Below the pieces are notes generated by a model that was not told where the DNA came from, did no database searches, and saw nothing but the letters and a program-made list of their open reading frames with translations. Source: Megaleporinus macrocephalus (lineage: Eukaryota > Chordata > Actinopteri > Characiformes > Anostomidae). Taken from it: a stretch of DNA of 64,000 bases. Shown here piece after piece: positions 29,101 through 40,545 of the stretch. The stretch spans positions 40,068,620 through 40,132,619 of the forward strand of contig CM038719.1 in assembly GCA_021613375.1 (NCBI GenBank), read 5' to 3'. The position numbers and the translations under genes were made by a program. Numbering within the stretch: position 1 is the stretch's first letter; each line of letters starts with the position of its first letter.

Positions 29101-30146
29101 TACACTACCAGTCAAACTTTTGACTGGTAACGTTTGTTTACTCATTTACAATTTCACCATTTTGAATTTTTTTAAAATCCTACAGCAGGCTACATACCAG
29201 TGTGTGTCCGAATATGCTGTATGTAGTTATTTTTCCTGTCTGAGAAATAACAGCATTGGTTGCAGGTGAAAAGCTTGCTGGGAAAATGGTTCCTCAGGTG
29301 CTTCTTCCAGTGGTACTGGCTGACTGTAGAATAGGGGCAGATGGTGCACCTAAACACCCTCTGATCATCCCCTTCATTCTTGTGATGTCTGAGGTGAGCC
29401 ATGTAGTGGTCATAGCGGTTGGTGTTGTAGCCGCAGCGCTCGCACCGGATCACCCCCTTGGTGCACGACGCACCGTTTTCCGAAGCCTGCTGCTTAGCCG
29501 TGTCATTGGCTGTCTCGTCATCTTGCTCTCCCATACTGTTTACAACAATCAGCTTCTTGGTGCTGTGGGTGCGGATGTGGTGGATGAACTCCTCCTCGCA
29601 CTCTGCCTGGAACTGGCATGGTTTGCAGTAGAACGGCTTTTTCTTCTTCTTCGGCGTCTCTGCTGAGGCTGCAGGCACAATGACCTGGTTCTGTTTGCGC
29701 TTTCCGAGAGCTGGGCGCTCGGGTGGGCTTGAGTCTGAAGGTTTCGAGAGGTCCTTTGGGCTTGTCTCTTCAACGCTGGCAGCGGCTTTTTCAACAACTT
29801 GCTCCGCTGGCCCAGACTCCTCCTGGCTCGGGGCCTCATCCTCCAGGTATGCGTTCTCAGGTGTCTCAGTGTTATCGTAGCTGTAGCGGACCACATTCTC
29901 ATCCTCGCTGTCAGAGTAGCTGCTGCAGCCAACGTTCTTAAGCTCCATCATCTGCTTCTCCTCCACAGCGCATTCGCCCGGAGATGGCTCAGAAGTCAGA
30001 GCCACATTGGCCAGCATCACCAGCTGAGGCGCAGGCAAATCCGTTCGGGGAAGCTCAGGCAAATCGTCGCCATCTTCGGGCAATGGAATGCCACAAGATG
30101 GCACAAAAATGCCTGAGGTCAGCGGAAACACTGCCTGAGCAGCCAT
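19927..30146 (-). CDS. rest: RE1-silencing transcription factor (REST/NRSF), complete coding region
   Basis: Represses neuronal genes outside neurons by binding RE1/NRSE sites and recruiting SIN3 (N-terminus) and CoREST (C-terminus). Exons: 29198-30146, 23561-23644, 19927-23138; 4245 bp, 1414 residues against 1097 in human. Zinc fingers ZF1 at about 172-194, ZF2 233-255, ZF3 and ZF4 to residue 313; ZF5 in exon 3; ZF6-8 at the start of exon 4 ([42 protein letters not shown]). A Lys/Glu-rich segment and then about 40 decapeptides QLEKPxxQQQ (about residues 818-1207) precede the CoREST-binding finger CVFCDRTF...[13 protein letters not shown] near the end. Start ATG has A at -3 and G at +4; a TTG codon two codons upstream is not used. 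Most of the extra length is the repeat block. Human REST has a different repeat block in the same exon. Confidence 0.97.
20545..21725 (-). repeat. rest: 30-bp in-frame coding minisatellite in rest
   Basis: About 40 copies of a 30-bp unit encoding [10 protein letters not shown] and variants ([28 protein letters not shown]). The period is exactly 30 bp over long stretches; short units of 24-27 bp also keep frame. Blocks of identical variants indicate recent local duplication. Confidence 0.95.
23561..23644 (-). CDS. rest: rest coding exon 3 equivalent (84 bp)
   Basis: Encodes [20 protein letters not shown] and RHMRTHSG, i.e. zinc finger 5, with split Gly codons at both ends. The 84-bp length is a whole number of codons, so skipping would remove one finger in frame. 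Confidence 0.96.
23745..29130. repeat. 5.4-kb minisatellite filling rest intron 2 (TIR-like 25-bp unit)
   Basis: More than 200 copies of a 21-26-bp unit, ACACTACCAGTCAAACGTTT plus TAGAT, with variants (AAACAGTTTTAG, GCCAAAC, CACCCCAAC, missing GAT). It leaves only about 170 bp of other sequence in the 5.55-kb intron. The text ACTACCAGTCAAAxGTTTTAG matches the class of fish Tc1-like transposon ends (compare TACACTACCGCTCAAAAGTT at 41326). At 29105-29130 the array closes with ACCAGTCAAAC..TTTTGACTGGT, the same end in inverted orientation. Confidence 0.9.
29198..30146 (-). CDS. rest: rest coding exon 2 equivalent (start codon, ZF1-4)
   Basis: 949 coding bp from [16 protein letters not shown] to HIRTHTG at a GTATGT donor. 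The acceptor CTCAG lies at 30157-30161, leaving ten 5'UTR bases (GTGATTGAGC) before ATG, so there is at least one non-coding exon upstream. The N-terminal residues correspond to the SIN3-interacting region; an acidic stretch (SDSEDEN) and a KKKKK motif precede ZF1. Confidence 0.96.
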
Positions 30147-30156
30147 GCTCAATCAC

Positions 30157-31655
30157 CTGAGGAGACAAATACAGACAAACGGTCATTCCTGGTTGCAAAC
30201 AGAAAAACAATGCATGTTTTTGCGCTTACATATAAAGCCCTGTATACACAGAGTGAGATTTTCTGTGTGTGCAGTTCATTTAGATGACATTAAACTAATT
30301 TCAGCACGTGAACTTTCACCAGGGACATGAACTCACTGATCAATAACAGCCACCTCAGGTATTGGCATGACCACAACCAAGAGAATGGAGATCTTATTTC
30401 ATGGATGTGCTCATGAATATTCTGCCCTTCCTTTTTTTTGTGGCAGCAAAAATGTTTTGAAATTCCCCCCAAAAAATTGGAAACATTTTAAAAATTTATA
30501 TATATATATATATATATCAGCCTTTTCTTGTGTGTCGTTTTTTTTTTTTTTTTAAATCATCAAGTCTGAATGCTTTACGCTTTTTAGGATACTCGATTTA
30601 TAAAAAACATTCTATTTATAAATAATATATTATGTAATATATTGGAATAATTGGATATGTGGTCTAATTTTTGGTGATATTATTGGTGTTTTTAATAACT
30701 GAATCACTAACTACATTACTTTACATTTACACATAGCAGCTAAGCAAGTATTATTAATTTACTGTGTGCCTACTGTGGGCCAGTTCTGTTTAGGTGGTGT
30801 GAAAACTCTGATGTATCTTAGGATTAGAAGCAAACTCAAAATCCCTAAATGATTGCCAGTCTTAGCTAGATCAAACTATCTGACTCAGAACACATAGCCT
30901 ACTCAATCAAAACTAAGCGACTGGTATGTTTTGAGAAGAAAAGCTGTTTCATTTAGAATAAATCTAATAGTTACAATCAATGCTTTATTCATAGTCTTGA
31001 ATAAAATACCCTGAATAGGCTGACAAAGGCCACATTATATGCAAATCAGCTGTAAAACAAACACACTCTTGGAGGGGATCTTGAAGGTTGTCACAACAAC
31101 AAAGAGGCACTGCCATTCTAATTCTTATGATCACCCAAAACCCTACACGCTTCAAAAAGGTCTTAGTGCCTAAAATAAACATTTCCTGTTCTGCTTAACA
31201 GACCAGCTCATCACAACCAACCATGAGACTTGCAGAAGTGATGCAATCAACCAAAACATTAACATAACATTAACCCCTAATAAGCAAGCTTGGCCCCACA
31301 ACTACATCATATCTTCTGTAGATTACCATGAGAATTGAAAGACATGGGTCGAGCCATTTAACGGGACATATAGGCCTAAATATGGTGTGTGAACAGTACA
31401 CTTTAAATATGTTGTACAAGCCAAACAATATACTTTATTTTATTATTAAAACCAGTTTACTAATGAACTGCAAGCTAAATATCTCATTTAAATAAAACAT
31501 GTCATTCAACCATCCCAACTTAGCTACAGCATGACACCAATAAAGAGAAGAACTATTATGATTGTCTTCTTTTCTGTAGGACTAACTGCACTGAAACTTC
31601 ACAGTGCGACAATGGTGCTATTTGTTTGGAGCTATTCAACTCCATTTGTTCACAT
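30157..31655. other. rest intron 1 (coding-proximal part)
   Basis: AT-rich intron sequence with a short (TA)n at 30497-30518 and a T-run near 30537-30555. No exon or strong repeat is recognised. Confidence 0.4.
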
Positions 31656-32490
31656 CTGACACTGATACTGGAATCTGGAGTATCTGCAGATACCGAAACC
31701 AATCCGATACCAGCCTTTTCCTCTCAGACAGCTAAGCTTAACCAGCCACTTAAATAACATCCTGTTTAAACTGTGAAACAAATATTTCCTCCCCCTAAAG
31801 AAATAAATATAGACCAGGTCTGCAATAGTGCTGTTTCTTTACATTAAATATTTTTTTTACACCCAGAACTTTCAAAATTAAATTCAAAGTGCAATTTCTT
31901 TCAAAACTTTGAGCATACATATGATAGTTTATGGCATGATATCATATCGGATTATACTTTTTTAATTACAATATACTATCCAGTTATTTTGGTCAGTATA
32001 AGACTAAAGCCGATACTGAATATTATATCAGTGCACCTCTACTCTTTGTCAATTTTTGTCAAAGTTTCTTTTTAATATATAATAAACAAAACATGTCCCC
32101 ACTTTATTAGTACTGGATACAGATGTAAGAAAATATCAAAAAAATTAATATCACAATATAATGTTTCATGATACGATCCATCCTTATGATTCTCAAAAAC
32201 ACAGCATTGATTTTTTTTTTTATTAATAGCTTGCATGCAAAGGTTTATGGCCAACAGTGGTTTATTTTGTGTTGCGTTTAAACCACCGACCACTCGAGAG
32301 CTGTGTTGTAATCCATTATCAGCCCTTAGACTCTTCCACGCCAGCATAAACAAGTTTTCCTAAAATTAGATTTTAAACCATAACAACACAATTGCATTGC
32401 TTACAATAACATAATACATGGCAATATATTGAATTATAACCCTTGTATTGTGATATATATCGTATCACCAGTTCCTTGCCTAGCACTGGA
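31656..32490. mobile_element. Two decayed MITE-like elements in rest intron 1
   Basis: 31660-32040 has ACTGATACTGG...TATCAGTGCACCTCT text related to the element at 5063. 32118-32490 reads GATGTAAGAAAATATC to CGTATCACCAGTTCCTTGCC, an older copy of family M1 (see 2213). Confidence 0.5.
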
Positions 32491-33225
32491 CATGCAGTCC
32501 TGCCAGTCTTAGCAATTTGGGTTCCCTTTAAAAGCGCAGGACACAAGAGTTTTACAATCAAGAAGCAGTCGGCAAACCTGCTGCAGTCAATCACCCCGTC
32601 GCTACAGCTTTGTAAAAGTTGTTCCCTGACCTCAGTAATCAAAAAAGTGTCACAAAAATAACAGCAGCCATTCACACTCACACACGTTTCCAGCCCCCAC
32701 ACTGCTTTGACTACATTCCACAACTCTCTGAAGAACAAAAATGCACCCTGTGTGAGAACACACAAGGATCGTTCTTCTACTCCAAAGCACTGAGAACGGA
32801 TAAATAAAGTCATCATTTCACATAACAGTCCTAAGGTCAGCCCGAGTGTGGCCCCCTGTGGGAATTATAACAGACAGCACAGTTCAGGGCTGAAAGCCAT
32901 GTATGGACATGTTCCTCATGACTCATGGTGATTCAGTTTGGCAAGCTTTGTCTCTTTTTGCACCAGCGAATGAGCCTTGGGGCTCTAAAATGAGATTAAC
33001 GACAGTGTCTCGATAGACTCCACAATGGGGCTGCTCAAGCATTTGTCTTGTTTTGTGTTCATGGTGACACCTGGGTGAAGTTAATTAAATAAATAACATA
33101 AATAAATATAATATAAAATAGCATCCCAATGCAGAACCAATGTCTAACCCATCTCTGAGCACATGCTTGGTTTAATTGTATTACTATTATTATTAGTAGT
33201 ATTGTAAAAGATCAAAAGCTGCTTT
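32491..33225. other. rest intron 1, middle part
   Basis: Mixed-composition intron sequence. No gene, RNA or clear repeat is recognised. Confidence 0.35.
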
Positions 33226-33229
33226 CTAT

Positions 33230-33655
33230 TCTTTGAACCCAGCATGCAAACGTCTCCCAACCAGCTCAGACCCTCCTCCACGTTTGCACGCTGAGCAACT
33301 CGAGTTCGGCCATTTTGCATGCAACAGCACCAGCAATTTGCGGTGCAGGAGCCTCGACAAGAAGGCGATCAGAGCCCCGAGATCCGCTCGAACACCTCCC
33401 AACTCGGGCTCAACACTCGGTCCGAACCCGCGGCTGTCAGCTGCGATCACGAGCAAAGCTTGGATTAAAGTTTAGAAGCGAGGCAGCCGCCCAAAAACTT
33501 TCCTCCATTAAACTCAAACTCGGCGTCCAGGTTGGACAGCTCCCAGAGCAAGAGTCAGAAAGTGTGCTGCCACCAGAAACCACAAATCTGGGCCACAGAG
33601 TTTGGGACACGTACACGGGTCGATTGTTTTGGTCGTGACACGTTTTTGTTTTGGG
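33230..33655. promoter_or_regulatory. CpG-rich patch in rest intron 1, possible alternative promoter
   Basis: A 400-bp stretch with many CpGs (GAGATCCGCTCG, CCGAACCCGCGG, TGCGATCACGAGC) stands out from AT-rich surroundings. It contains an AAAATGGCC motif on the minus strand (33311-33322), the YY1-type sequence often found near start sites. It has a mild open frame on both strands (76-80 codons) without a recognised product. rest genes use several non-coding first exons, so a second promoter is possible. Confidence 0.35.
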
Positions 33656-33724
33656 GTTTTTTAAAACGTGGGTTCAAAATAAGAGGTTACAGTAAAAGTC
33701 AGACTTGCTTTCAGCCTGAACTTT

Positions 33725-33842
33725 CTGAAGTTAGCTTCTTATTCGAATTCCTCGTTCCACCTTAAATGGTGCAGCAGTTGCGTACGTAACTGCTGCACCA
33801 TTTAAGGTGGAACGAGGAATTCGAATAAGAAGCTAACTTCAG
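33725..33842. repeat. 118-bp near-perfect palindrome
   Basis: Two 59-base arms meet at 33783/33784: CTGAAGTTAGCTTCTTATTC... mirrors ...GAATAAGAAGCTAACTTCAG, with one mismatched pair (33780/33787) next to the centre CGTACG. No spacer. It begins the tandem family described at 33725-34390. Confidence 0.95.
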
Positions 33843-34390
33843 CCTCGTCTTACTTCAGGGACTGCTCCCAACAACACCAGAACGCAACTGCGGCACCACT
33901 TAAGGTGGAACCATTTAAGGTGGCCCGGATAATTCAAATTCGAAGCCAACTGTTCACTTTCTGCCACGTCTTTTCACAGACGTACTCTAAACACCACCAG
34001 AAGGTAACTGCTGCTCCGTTTAAGGTGGAACCCCTTAAGGTGGAACGCATAATTTCGAATACGGAGCTGACTTCAGCCTTGCCTCGCTTATAAAAAAAAG
34101 TTTACACTCAACACCACCACCAGAATGTAACTGCTGCTCCATTTAAGGTAGAACGGGGAATTCGAATAAGAAGCTAACTTCAGCCTCGTCTTACTTCAGG
34201 GACTGCTCTCAACAACACTAGACCAACTGCTGCTCAATTTAAGGTGGAACCACTTAAGGTGGCCCGGATAATTTCGAATACGGAGCTGACTTCAGCCTTG
34301 CCTCGCTTATAAAAAAAAAAGTTTACACTCAACACCACCACCAGAATGTAACTGCTGCTTCATTTAAGGTGGAGTGGATAACTCGAACAC
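33843..34390. repeat. Tandem, degenerate copies of the palindrome arm
   Basis: Repeats of TGCTGCTCCATTTAAGGTGG, GAATTCGAATAAGAAGCTAA and CTTCAGCCTCGTCTTACTTC, with unit about 110-180 bp. The TTTAAGGTGGA core recurs at least eight times here and again in b4galt1 intron 1. Confidence 0.8.
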
Positions 34391-34639
34391 GAAGCTAACT
34401 TCTTCAGGTTTCCAACTCCGTTAAAACAACGAGCGCCTAAAACTTGTACGCCGAGGATTTCCGGGCTAAAGAAGTTCACAGCAAAGGCAGGAAATAGCTT
34501 TACAGCGAAAAAACGTCCACAAACGCGGCTGCCCGAGAAGTCGCTGTCCAGCTTAAAGCCATGAATCCAGAAAGAAACACACACAAACGCGCTCGGCTAG
34601 CTGGCAACACGACTCCAGCCGTTAGAAACGAGCTAATGT

Positions 34640-35210
34640 GAATTACCTCAGGTTAGCTAAACTTCCCCAGTTTGTTTCCCCACCCCCCGAACATTAACCG
34701 CGGCGTTTCGCTCGGAAAGAAAGCACCCAAATAACTTTTTAAAGCCGTGTCGTCGACGGTTCGGGAGCTGTTTTCGTGTGTGAGAGAGTTTTCGGTGTGT
34801 TAGCCGTGGTCCTGATCTCTCCGCTGCTGAACAGGGAGAACTCGCTCAAGCCCTGCTGGACAGCGCCTTGATTCCGCGCTGCCTCCATTTTTTTACCTCA
34901 CTACGACGGACGAAAGTCCACTTTACGCCCGAAATCGAGTCGAAGTTGTGCGTGGAGGACTCACCGTTGACGCCCCTGCGACTCTTTCTCGTTGTTTCTG
35001 CTCACGAACGCGTGTATCTTCGAACTTATATCCCGAAAACTAACTTGCTCGGCCAAGTTCGAGCCGCTCGCTCGTGTGCGCGCGCGCATTCCAACACATC
35101 AGCCGAGTTGTGTTGAGCTCGTGGGGCCTGTCAGCGTGACGTCACCCGCTTTCGCTCGCGCTCTGTTTACGTACGCGCTCAGCGGCGGAGCCCCCCGAAG
35201 TGACACAATG
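34640..35210 (-). promoter_or_regulatory. rest: rest promoter / CpG-rich first-exon region
   Basis: CpG-dense DNA (GTCGTCGACGGTTCGG, CGCGCGCGC, GTGACGTCACCCGC) upstream of the coding exons and in the right place for the non-coding first exon. A strong minus-strand donor ACG|GTGAGT is at 34964-34959, so an exon starting upstream and ending at 34965 is the best candidate; weaker donors exist at about 34646 (GTAATT) and 34896 (GTAAAA). A full CRE-like TGACGTCA lies near 35137-35144. TSS not determinable. Confidence 0.55.
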
Positions 35211-35219
35211 GCTTTGTTT

Positions 35220-38140
35220 TACTATATTAACGCCTCAGTTTCATACATCCAGCTTATAAATGTATATACCGAGGACACGAGTTACTATGTCGAGCTCACA
35301 CGTTACTATATTGAAGCCTGTACTAGACTGGAGTCAAACTTTAATATATTGAGGCCACGAGTTCATATCAGGAGCTCACACATTACTATACTGAGTCCAC
35401 ACATTAATATAATGAGGCCTCATTGGTTTATATTAGGTCACATATTACTATGTTAGGGCCATGATTTAGTATACCGAGGACTCAATATACTATACTGAGC
35501 CCACAAGTTATTATATTAAGGTCTAAATTAATATACTGAGGCCACATATTACAATATTGAGGCCTCGATGGTTTATATTAGGTCACAAATTACTATGTTA
35601 AGGCCACAATTTAGTATACTTAATACTCAATATACTATACTGAGGCCACAAGTTATTATATTGAGGCCGCAAATTAATATGTCAAGATCATACGTTACTA
35701 TATGGAGGCCACAGTTTACTATATTGAAGCCTTTACTAGACTGGGGACAAATTTTAATATATTGAGGCCACGAGTTCATATGTGAAGCTCACACATTTCT
35801 ATACTGAGGCCACACATTAATATAACGAGGCCTCAGTGGTTTATATTAGGTCACAAATTACTATGTTAGGGCCACGATTTAGTATACTCAATACTTAATA
35901 TACTATACTGAGGCCACACGTTACTATATTGAGGCCTCAATGGTTTAAATTAGGTCACATATTACTATGTTAGGGCCACGATTTAGTATACCGAGGACTC
36001 AATATACTATACTGAGGCCACAAGTTATTATATTAAGGTCTAAATTAATATACTGAGGCCACATATTACAATATTGAGGCCTCAATGGTTTATATTAGGT
36101 CACAAATTACTATGTTAAGGCCACAATTTAGTATACTCAATACTCAATATACTATACTGAGGCCACAAGTTATTATATTGAGGTCTAAATTAATATACTG
36201 AGGCCACATATTACAATATTGGGGCCTCAATGGTTTATATTAGGTCACATATTACTATGTTAAGGCCACAATTTAGTATACTTAATACTCAATATACTAT
36301 ACTGAGGCCACAAGTTATTATATTAAGGTCTAAATTAATATACTGAGGCCACATATTACAATATTGAGGCCTCAATGGTTTATATTAGGTCACAAATTAC
36401 TATGTTAAGGCCACAATTTAGTATGCTGACGACACAATTAATTATTAATTATATTGAGGTCATTACTGAATATACTGAGGTCACAAATTAATATATTGAG
36501 GCCGCAAATTAATATGTCAAGATCGTACGTTACTATATGGAGGCCACAGTTTACTATATTGAAGCCTTTACTAGACTGGGGTCTAATTTTAATATATTAA
36601 GGCCACAAGTTTATATGTGAAGCTCACACATTACTATGCTGAGGCCACAAATTAATATAACAAGGCCTCAGTGGTTTATATTAGGTCACAAATTACTATG
36701 TCAAGGCCACAATTTAGTTTACTCAATACTTAATATACTATACTGAGGCCACAAGTTATTATGTTAAGGCCATAAATTAATATACTAAAGACTCAAAGGC
36801 CACAGTTTACTTTATTAAAGCTTTTACTAGATTGAGGTCAGATGTTACCACATTGAGGCCACACATTGGTGTACTGATTACACAAATCACTATGCCAAGG
36901 CCACAGTTTACTATATTGATGCCACAAATGAATATTCTCAGGTCATAAATTACTATACTAAGTCTGCAAAGTAATATATGGAGGCCACAAATTACTATAC
37001 TATGGCTGCAAAGTATTATATTGAGGCCATAAATTAATAGAATGAGACCAAACATTACTATATCAAGGCCACAAAGGTTTATATTAGGGTCAAAAAAACT
37101 AAATCTATATTTAAGCCACGATTTAGTATACTGAAGACTCAATATACTGCACAGAGGCCACAAGTTATTATATTGAGATCATAAATGATTACACCAAGAC
37201 CACAAAAATGACATGGCAATTATTTGCACTATTTTGAGGACACAACTGACTGTATTGAGGCCATAATGTAATATACTAAGGCCACAAACCAATATATTAA
37301 GGCCATGAGTGTTAATATATTGTTAATGAGCCACAAATTAATATATTACAGTTGCAATTTACCACATTGAGACTACAATCCAGTATACTGAGGCCATGAG
37401 TTAATAACTTATGGCCAATATAATAACTTATGGTCAATATAATAACAAACACGAATATGTTGAGGCCACAGGTTACTACATTAAGACCAAAAATGAATAT
37501 ATGGAGGCCACAGGTTACTACATTAAGACCAAAAATTAATATATTGAAGCCACAGGTTACTACATTAAGACCAAAAATGAATATATTGAGGGCACAGGTT
37601 ACTACATTAAGACCAAAATTAATATATTGAGGCCACAGGTTACTACATTAAGACCAAAAATTAATATATTGAGGCCACAGGTTACTACATTAAGACCAAA
37701 AATTAATATATTGAGGCCACAGGTTACTACATTAAGACCAAAATTAATATATTGAGGCCACAGGTTACTACATTAAGACCAAAAATTAATATATTGAGGC
37801 CACAGGTTACTACATTAAGACCAAAAAGTAATATATTGAGGCCACAGGTTACTACATTAAGACCAAAATGAATATATTGAGGCCACAGGTTACTACATTA
37901 AGACCAAAAATTAATATATTGAAGCCACAGGTTACTACATTAAGACCAAACATTAATATATTGAGGCCACAGGTTACTACATTAAGACCAAATAATAATA
38001 TGTTGAGGTCACAGGTTACTACATTAAGACCAAAATGTATATGTTTAGGCCAACAATACTACACTGAGGCCACAGATGAATATCTGTGTATTACTGTATT
38101 AGTATAATATGCCCACAAACTAATATATAAAGGCTATAAA
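35220..38140. repeat. 2.9-kb 'GAGGCCACAA' minisatellite upstream of rest
   Basis: Degenerate units of about 28 bp (TACTATATTGAGGCCACAAA plus TTAATA) are organised in longer blocks of about 145 bp. At 37450-38040 they become regular 41-42-bp units (TTGAGGCCACAGGTTACTAC followed by ATTAAGACCAAAAATTAATA), about 14 copies. Confidence 0.9.
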
Positions 38141-38658
38141 ATAGTCAGATACATAGTGAACATGTATGTTCAGCCTTACTACTATTTACCACCATTAATA
38201 TATAAAACTGTTCTGTTAATAAATAATTCTGTTATTTTGTGATGGTAAACTAAAAGTCCCTGTTTCCATTATATGAATAAATGTGTTTATATCTAAATTA
38301 TTGAATTATCTGAAATATTAAAACCTGTATTTATTTATTTATATTTTTCCTGGAATTTGGTCTGGAAAAGATGCCCAGAAACCAATAACTACTGAAGACC
38401 AGTCCAGGGTTAAACTAAATGATTGTATTTACTATGTGAAGTTGACTTTACATTGACTTGTAGGAAAACTGGGTTGAGCAATTTTGCTGGAACAAAACAC
38501 AAACTGGGGCTTATTTACCGAGTATCTTACAGTAAAACTGCTGATCTGTGAACAGTGCTAGCCTTTTATAGCCCCAGGGCTATGTTAGGCTGTGAATGAA
38601 CACAGCTGATTCTGGATCAGCAGTGTGATAAATACACTTCTTTATGTTGGGCTGTAGT

Positions 38659-38841
38659 TCAGCCTTCATGTCTGCGAAGTCGCTGGTTTGTCCAGTCACA
38701 GAAGGATCTTTCAGGCATACAATCCGAACAGACAGCCTCACTGTCGTACGGCGTCCATGAGAAAGTCACCACATTTGTCTTCGATCCGATGTAAATGTGG
38801 GTCAAAGGTTCTAGGCCTGGATGTTGCCCCGTTGAGTACAA
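38659..38841 (-). other. Exon-like open stretch of unknown origin
   Basis: A 60-codon open stretch in otherwise repeat-rich DNA, with coding-like composition, ending TNQRLRRHEG and TGA. It includes SKTNVVTFSWTPYDSEAV and Cys pairs. There is no ATG at the 5' end; possible acceptors are TTTCAG near 38855 and CATCCAG near 38819. I do not recognise the product. It may be a last exon, a retrocopy fragment or chance. Confidence 0.2.
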
Positions 38842-38941
38842 TTAAACTGAAATACTGACTCTCGGTACTAAAACTCAGAGAAAGCTGCTTTATGACAGAC
38901 TCTATGGCAGACTCTATTCTTTAATTAATAATATCAAACAT

Positions 38942-40545
38942 GAGTTGATCACTGTAATAGTCAGAGTTGATCACCGTAATAGTCAGAGCTGATCACTGTA
39001 ATGGTCAGAGTTGATCACTGTAATAGTCAGAGTTGATCACCGTAATAGTCAGAGCTGATCAGTGTTATGGTCAGAGTTGATCACTGTAATGATCAGAGTT
39101 GATCACTGTAATGGTCAAAGTTGACCACTGTGATGGTCAGAGTTGATCACTGTAATGATCAGAGTCGATCACTGTAATGATCAGAGTCGATCACTGTAAT
39201 GGTCAGAGTTGATCACTGTAATGACAGAGTTGATGACTGTAATAATCAGAGTTGATCACTGTAATGGTCAGAGTTGATCACTGTAATAATCAGAGTTGAT
39301 CACTGTAATAATCAGAGTTGATCACTGTAATGGTCAGAGTTGATCACTGTAATAGTCAAAGTTAATCACTGTAATGTCAGAGTTGATCACTGTAATAGTC
39401 AGAGTTGATCACTGTAATGGTCAGAGTTGATCACTGTAATGGTCAAAGTTGATCACTGTAATGGTCAGAGTTGATCACTGTAATGATCAGAGTTGATCAC
39501 TGTAATGTCAGAGTTGATCACTGTAATGGTCAGAGTTGATCACTGTAATAATCAGAGTTGATCACTGTAATAATCAGAGTTGATCACTGTAATGTCAGAG
39601 TTGATCACTGTAATAGTCAGAGTTGATCACTGTAATGGTCAAAGTTGATCACTGTAATGGTCAGAGTTGATCACTGTAATGATCAGAGTTGATCACTGTA
39701 ATGGTCAAAGTTGATCACTGTAATGGTCAGAGTTGATCACTGTAATGATCAGAGTTGATCACTGTAATGTCAGAGTTGATCACTGTAATGGTCTGAGTTG
39801 ATCACTAATAGTCAGAGTTGATCACTGTAATAATCAGAGTTGATCACTGTAATAATCAGAGTTGATCACTGTAATGTCAGAGTTGATCACTGTAATAGTC
39901 AGAGTTGATCACTGTAATGGTCAAAGTTGATCACTGTAATGGTCAGAGTTGATCACTGTAATGATCAGAGTTGATCACTGTTATGGTCAAAGTTGATCAC
40001 TGTAATGGTCAGAGCTGATCACTGTTATGGTCAGAGTTGATCACTGTAATGGTCAGAGTTGATCACTGTAATGGTCTGAGTTGATCACTGTAATGTCAGA
40101 GTTGATCACTGTAATGGTCAGAGTTGATCACTGTAATGATCAGAGTTGATCACTGTAATGGTCAAAGTTGATCACTGTAATGGTCAGAGTTGATCACTGT
40201 AATGATCAGAGTTGATCACTGTAATGGTCAAAGTTGATCACTGTAATGGTCAGAGTTGATCACTGTAATGATCAGAGTTGATCACTGTAATGTCAGAGCT
40301 GATCACTGTTATGGTCAAAGTTGATCACTGTAATGGTCAGAGCTGATCACTGTTATGGTCAGAGTTGATCACTGTAATGGTCAGAGTTGATCACTGTAAT
40401 GGTCTGAGTTGATCACTGTAATGTCAGAGTTGATCACTGTAATGATCAGAGTTGATCACTGTAATGGTCAGAGTTGATCACTGTAATGATCAGAGTTGAT
40501 CACTGTAATGATCAGAGTTGATCACTGTAATGTCAGAGTTGATCA
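38942..40545. repeat. 1.6-kb minisatellite of a 22-bp unit
   Basis: About 73 copies of GAGTTGATCACTGTAATGGTCA, with variants AATAGTCA, AATGATCA, AATGTCA and TAATAATCA. The unit text equals part of the LINE fragment at 7977-8090, where it encodes VDHCNG. The left flank (CAAACATGAGTTGATCACTG) also resembles that fragment (TAAACAGAGTTGATCACTG). Confidence 0.95.

Noticed and set aside
23745..29130. CRISPR-like array (regular repeats containing GTTTTAGA)
   Set aside because: The whole unit is repetitive with no unique spacers, the locus is a vertebrate intron, and the text matches a transposon end.
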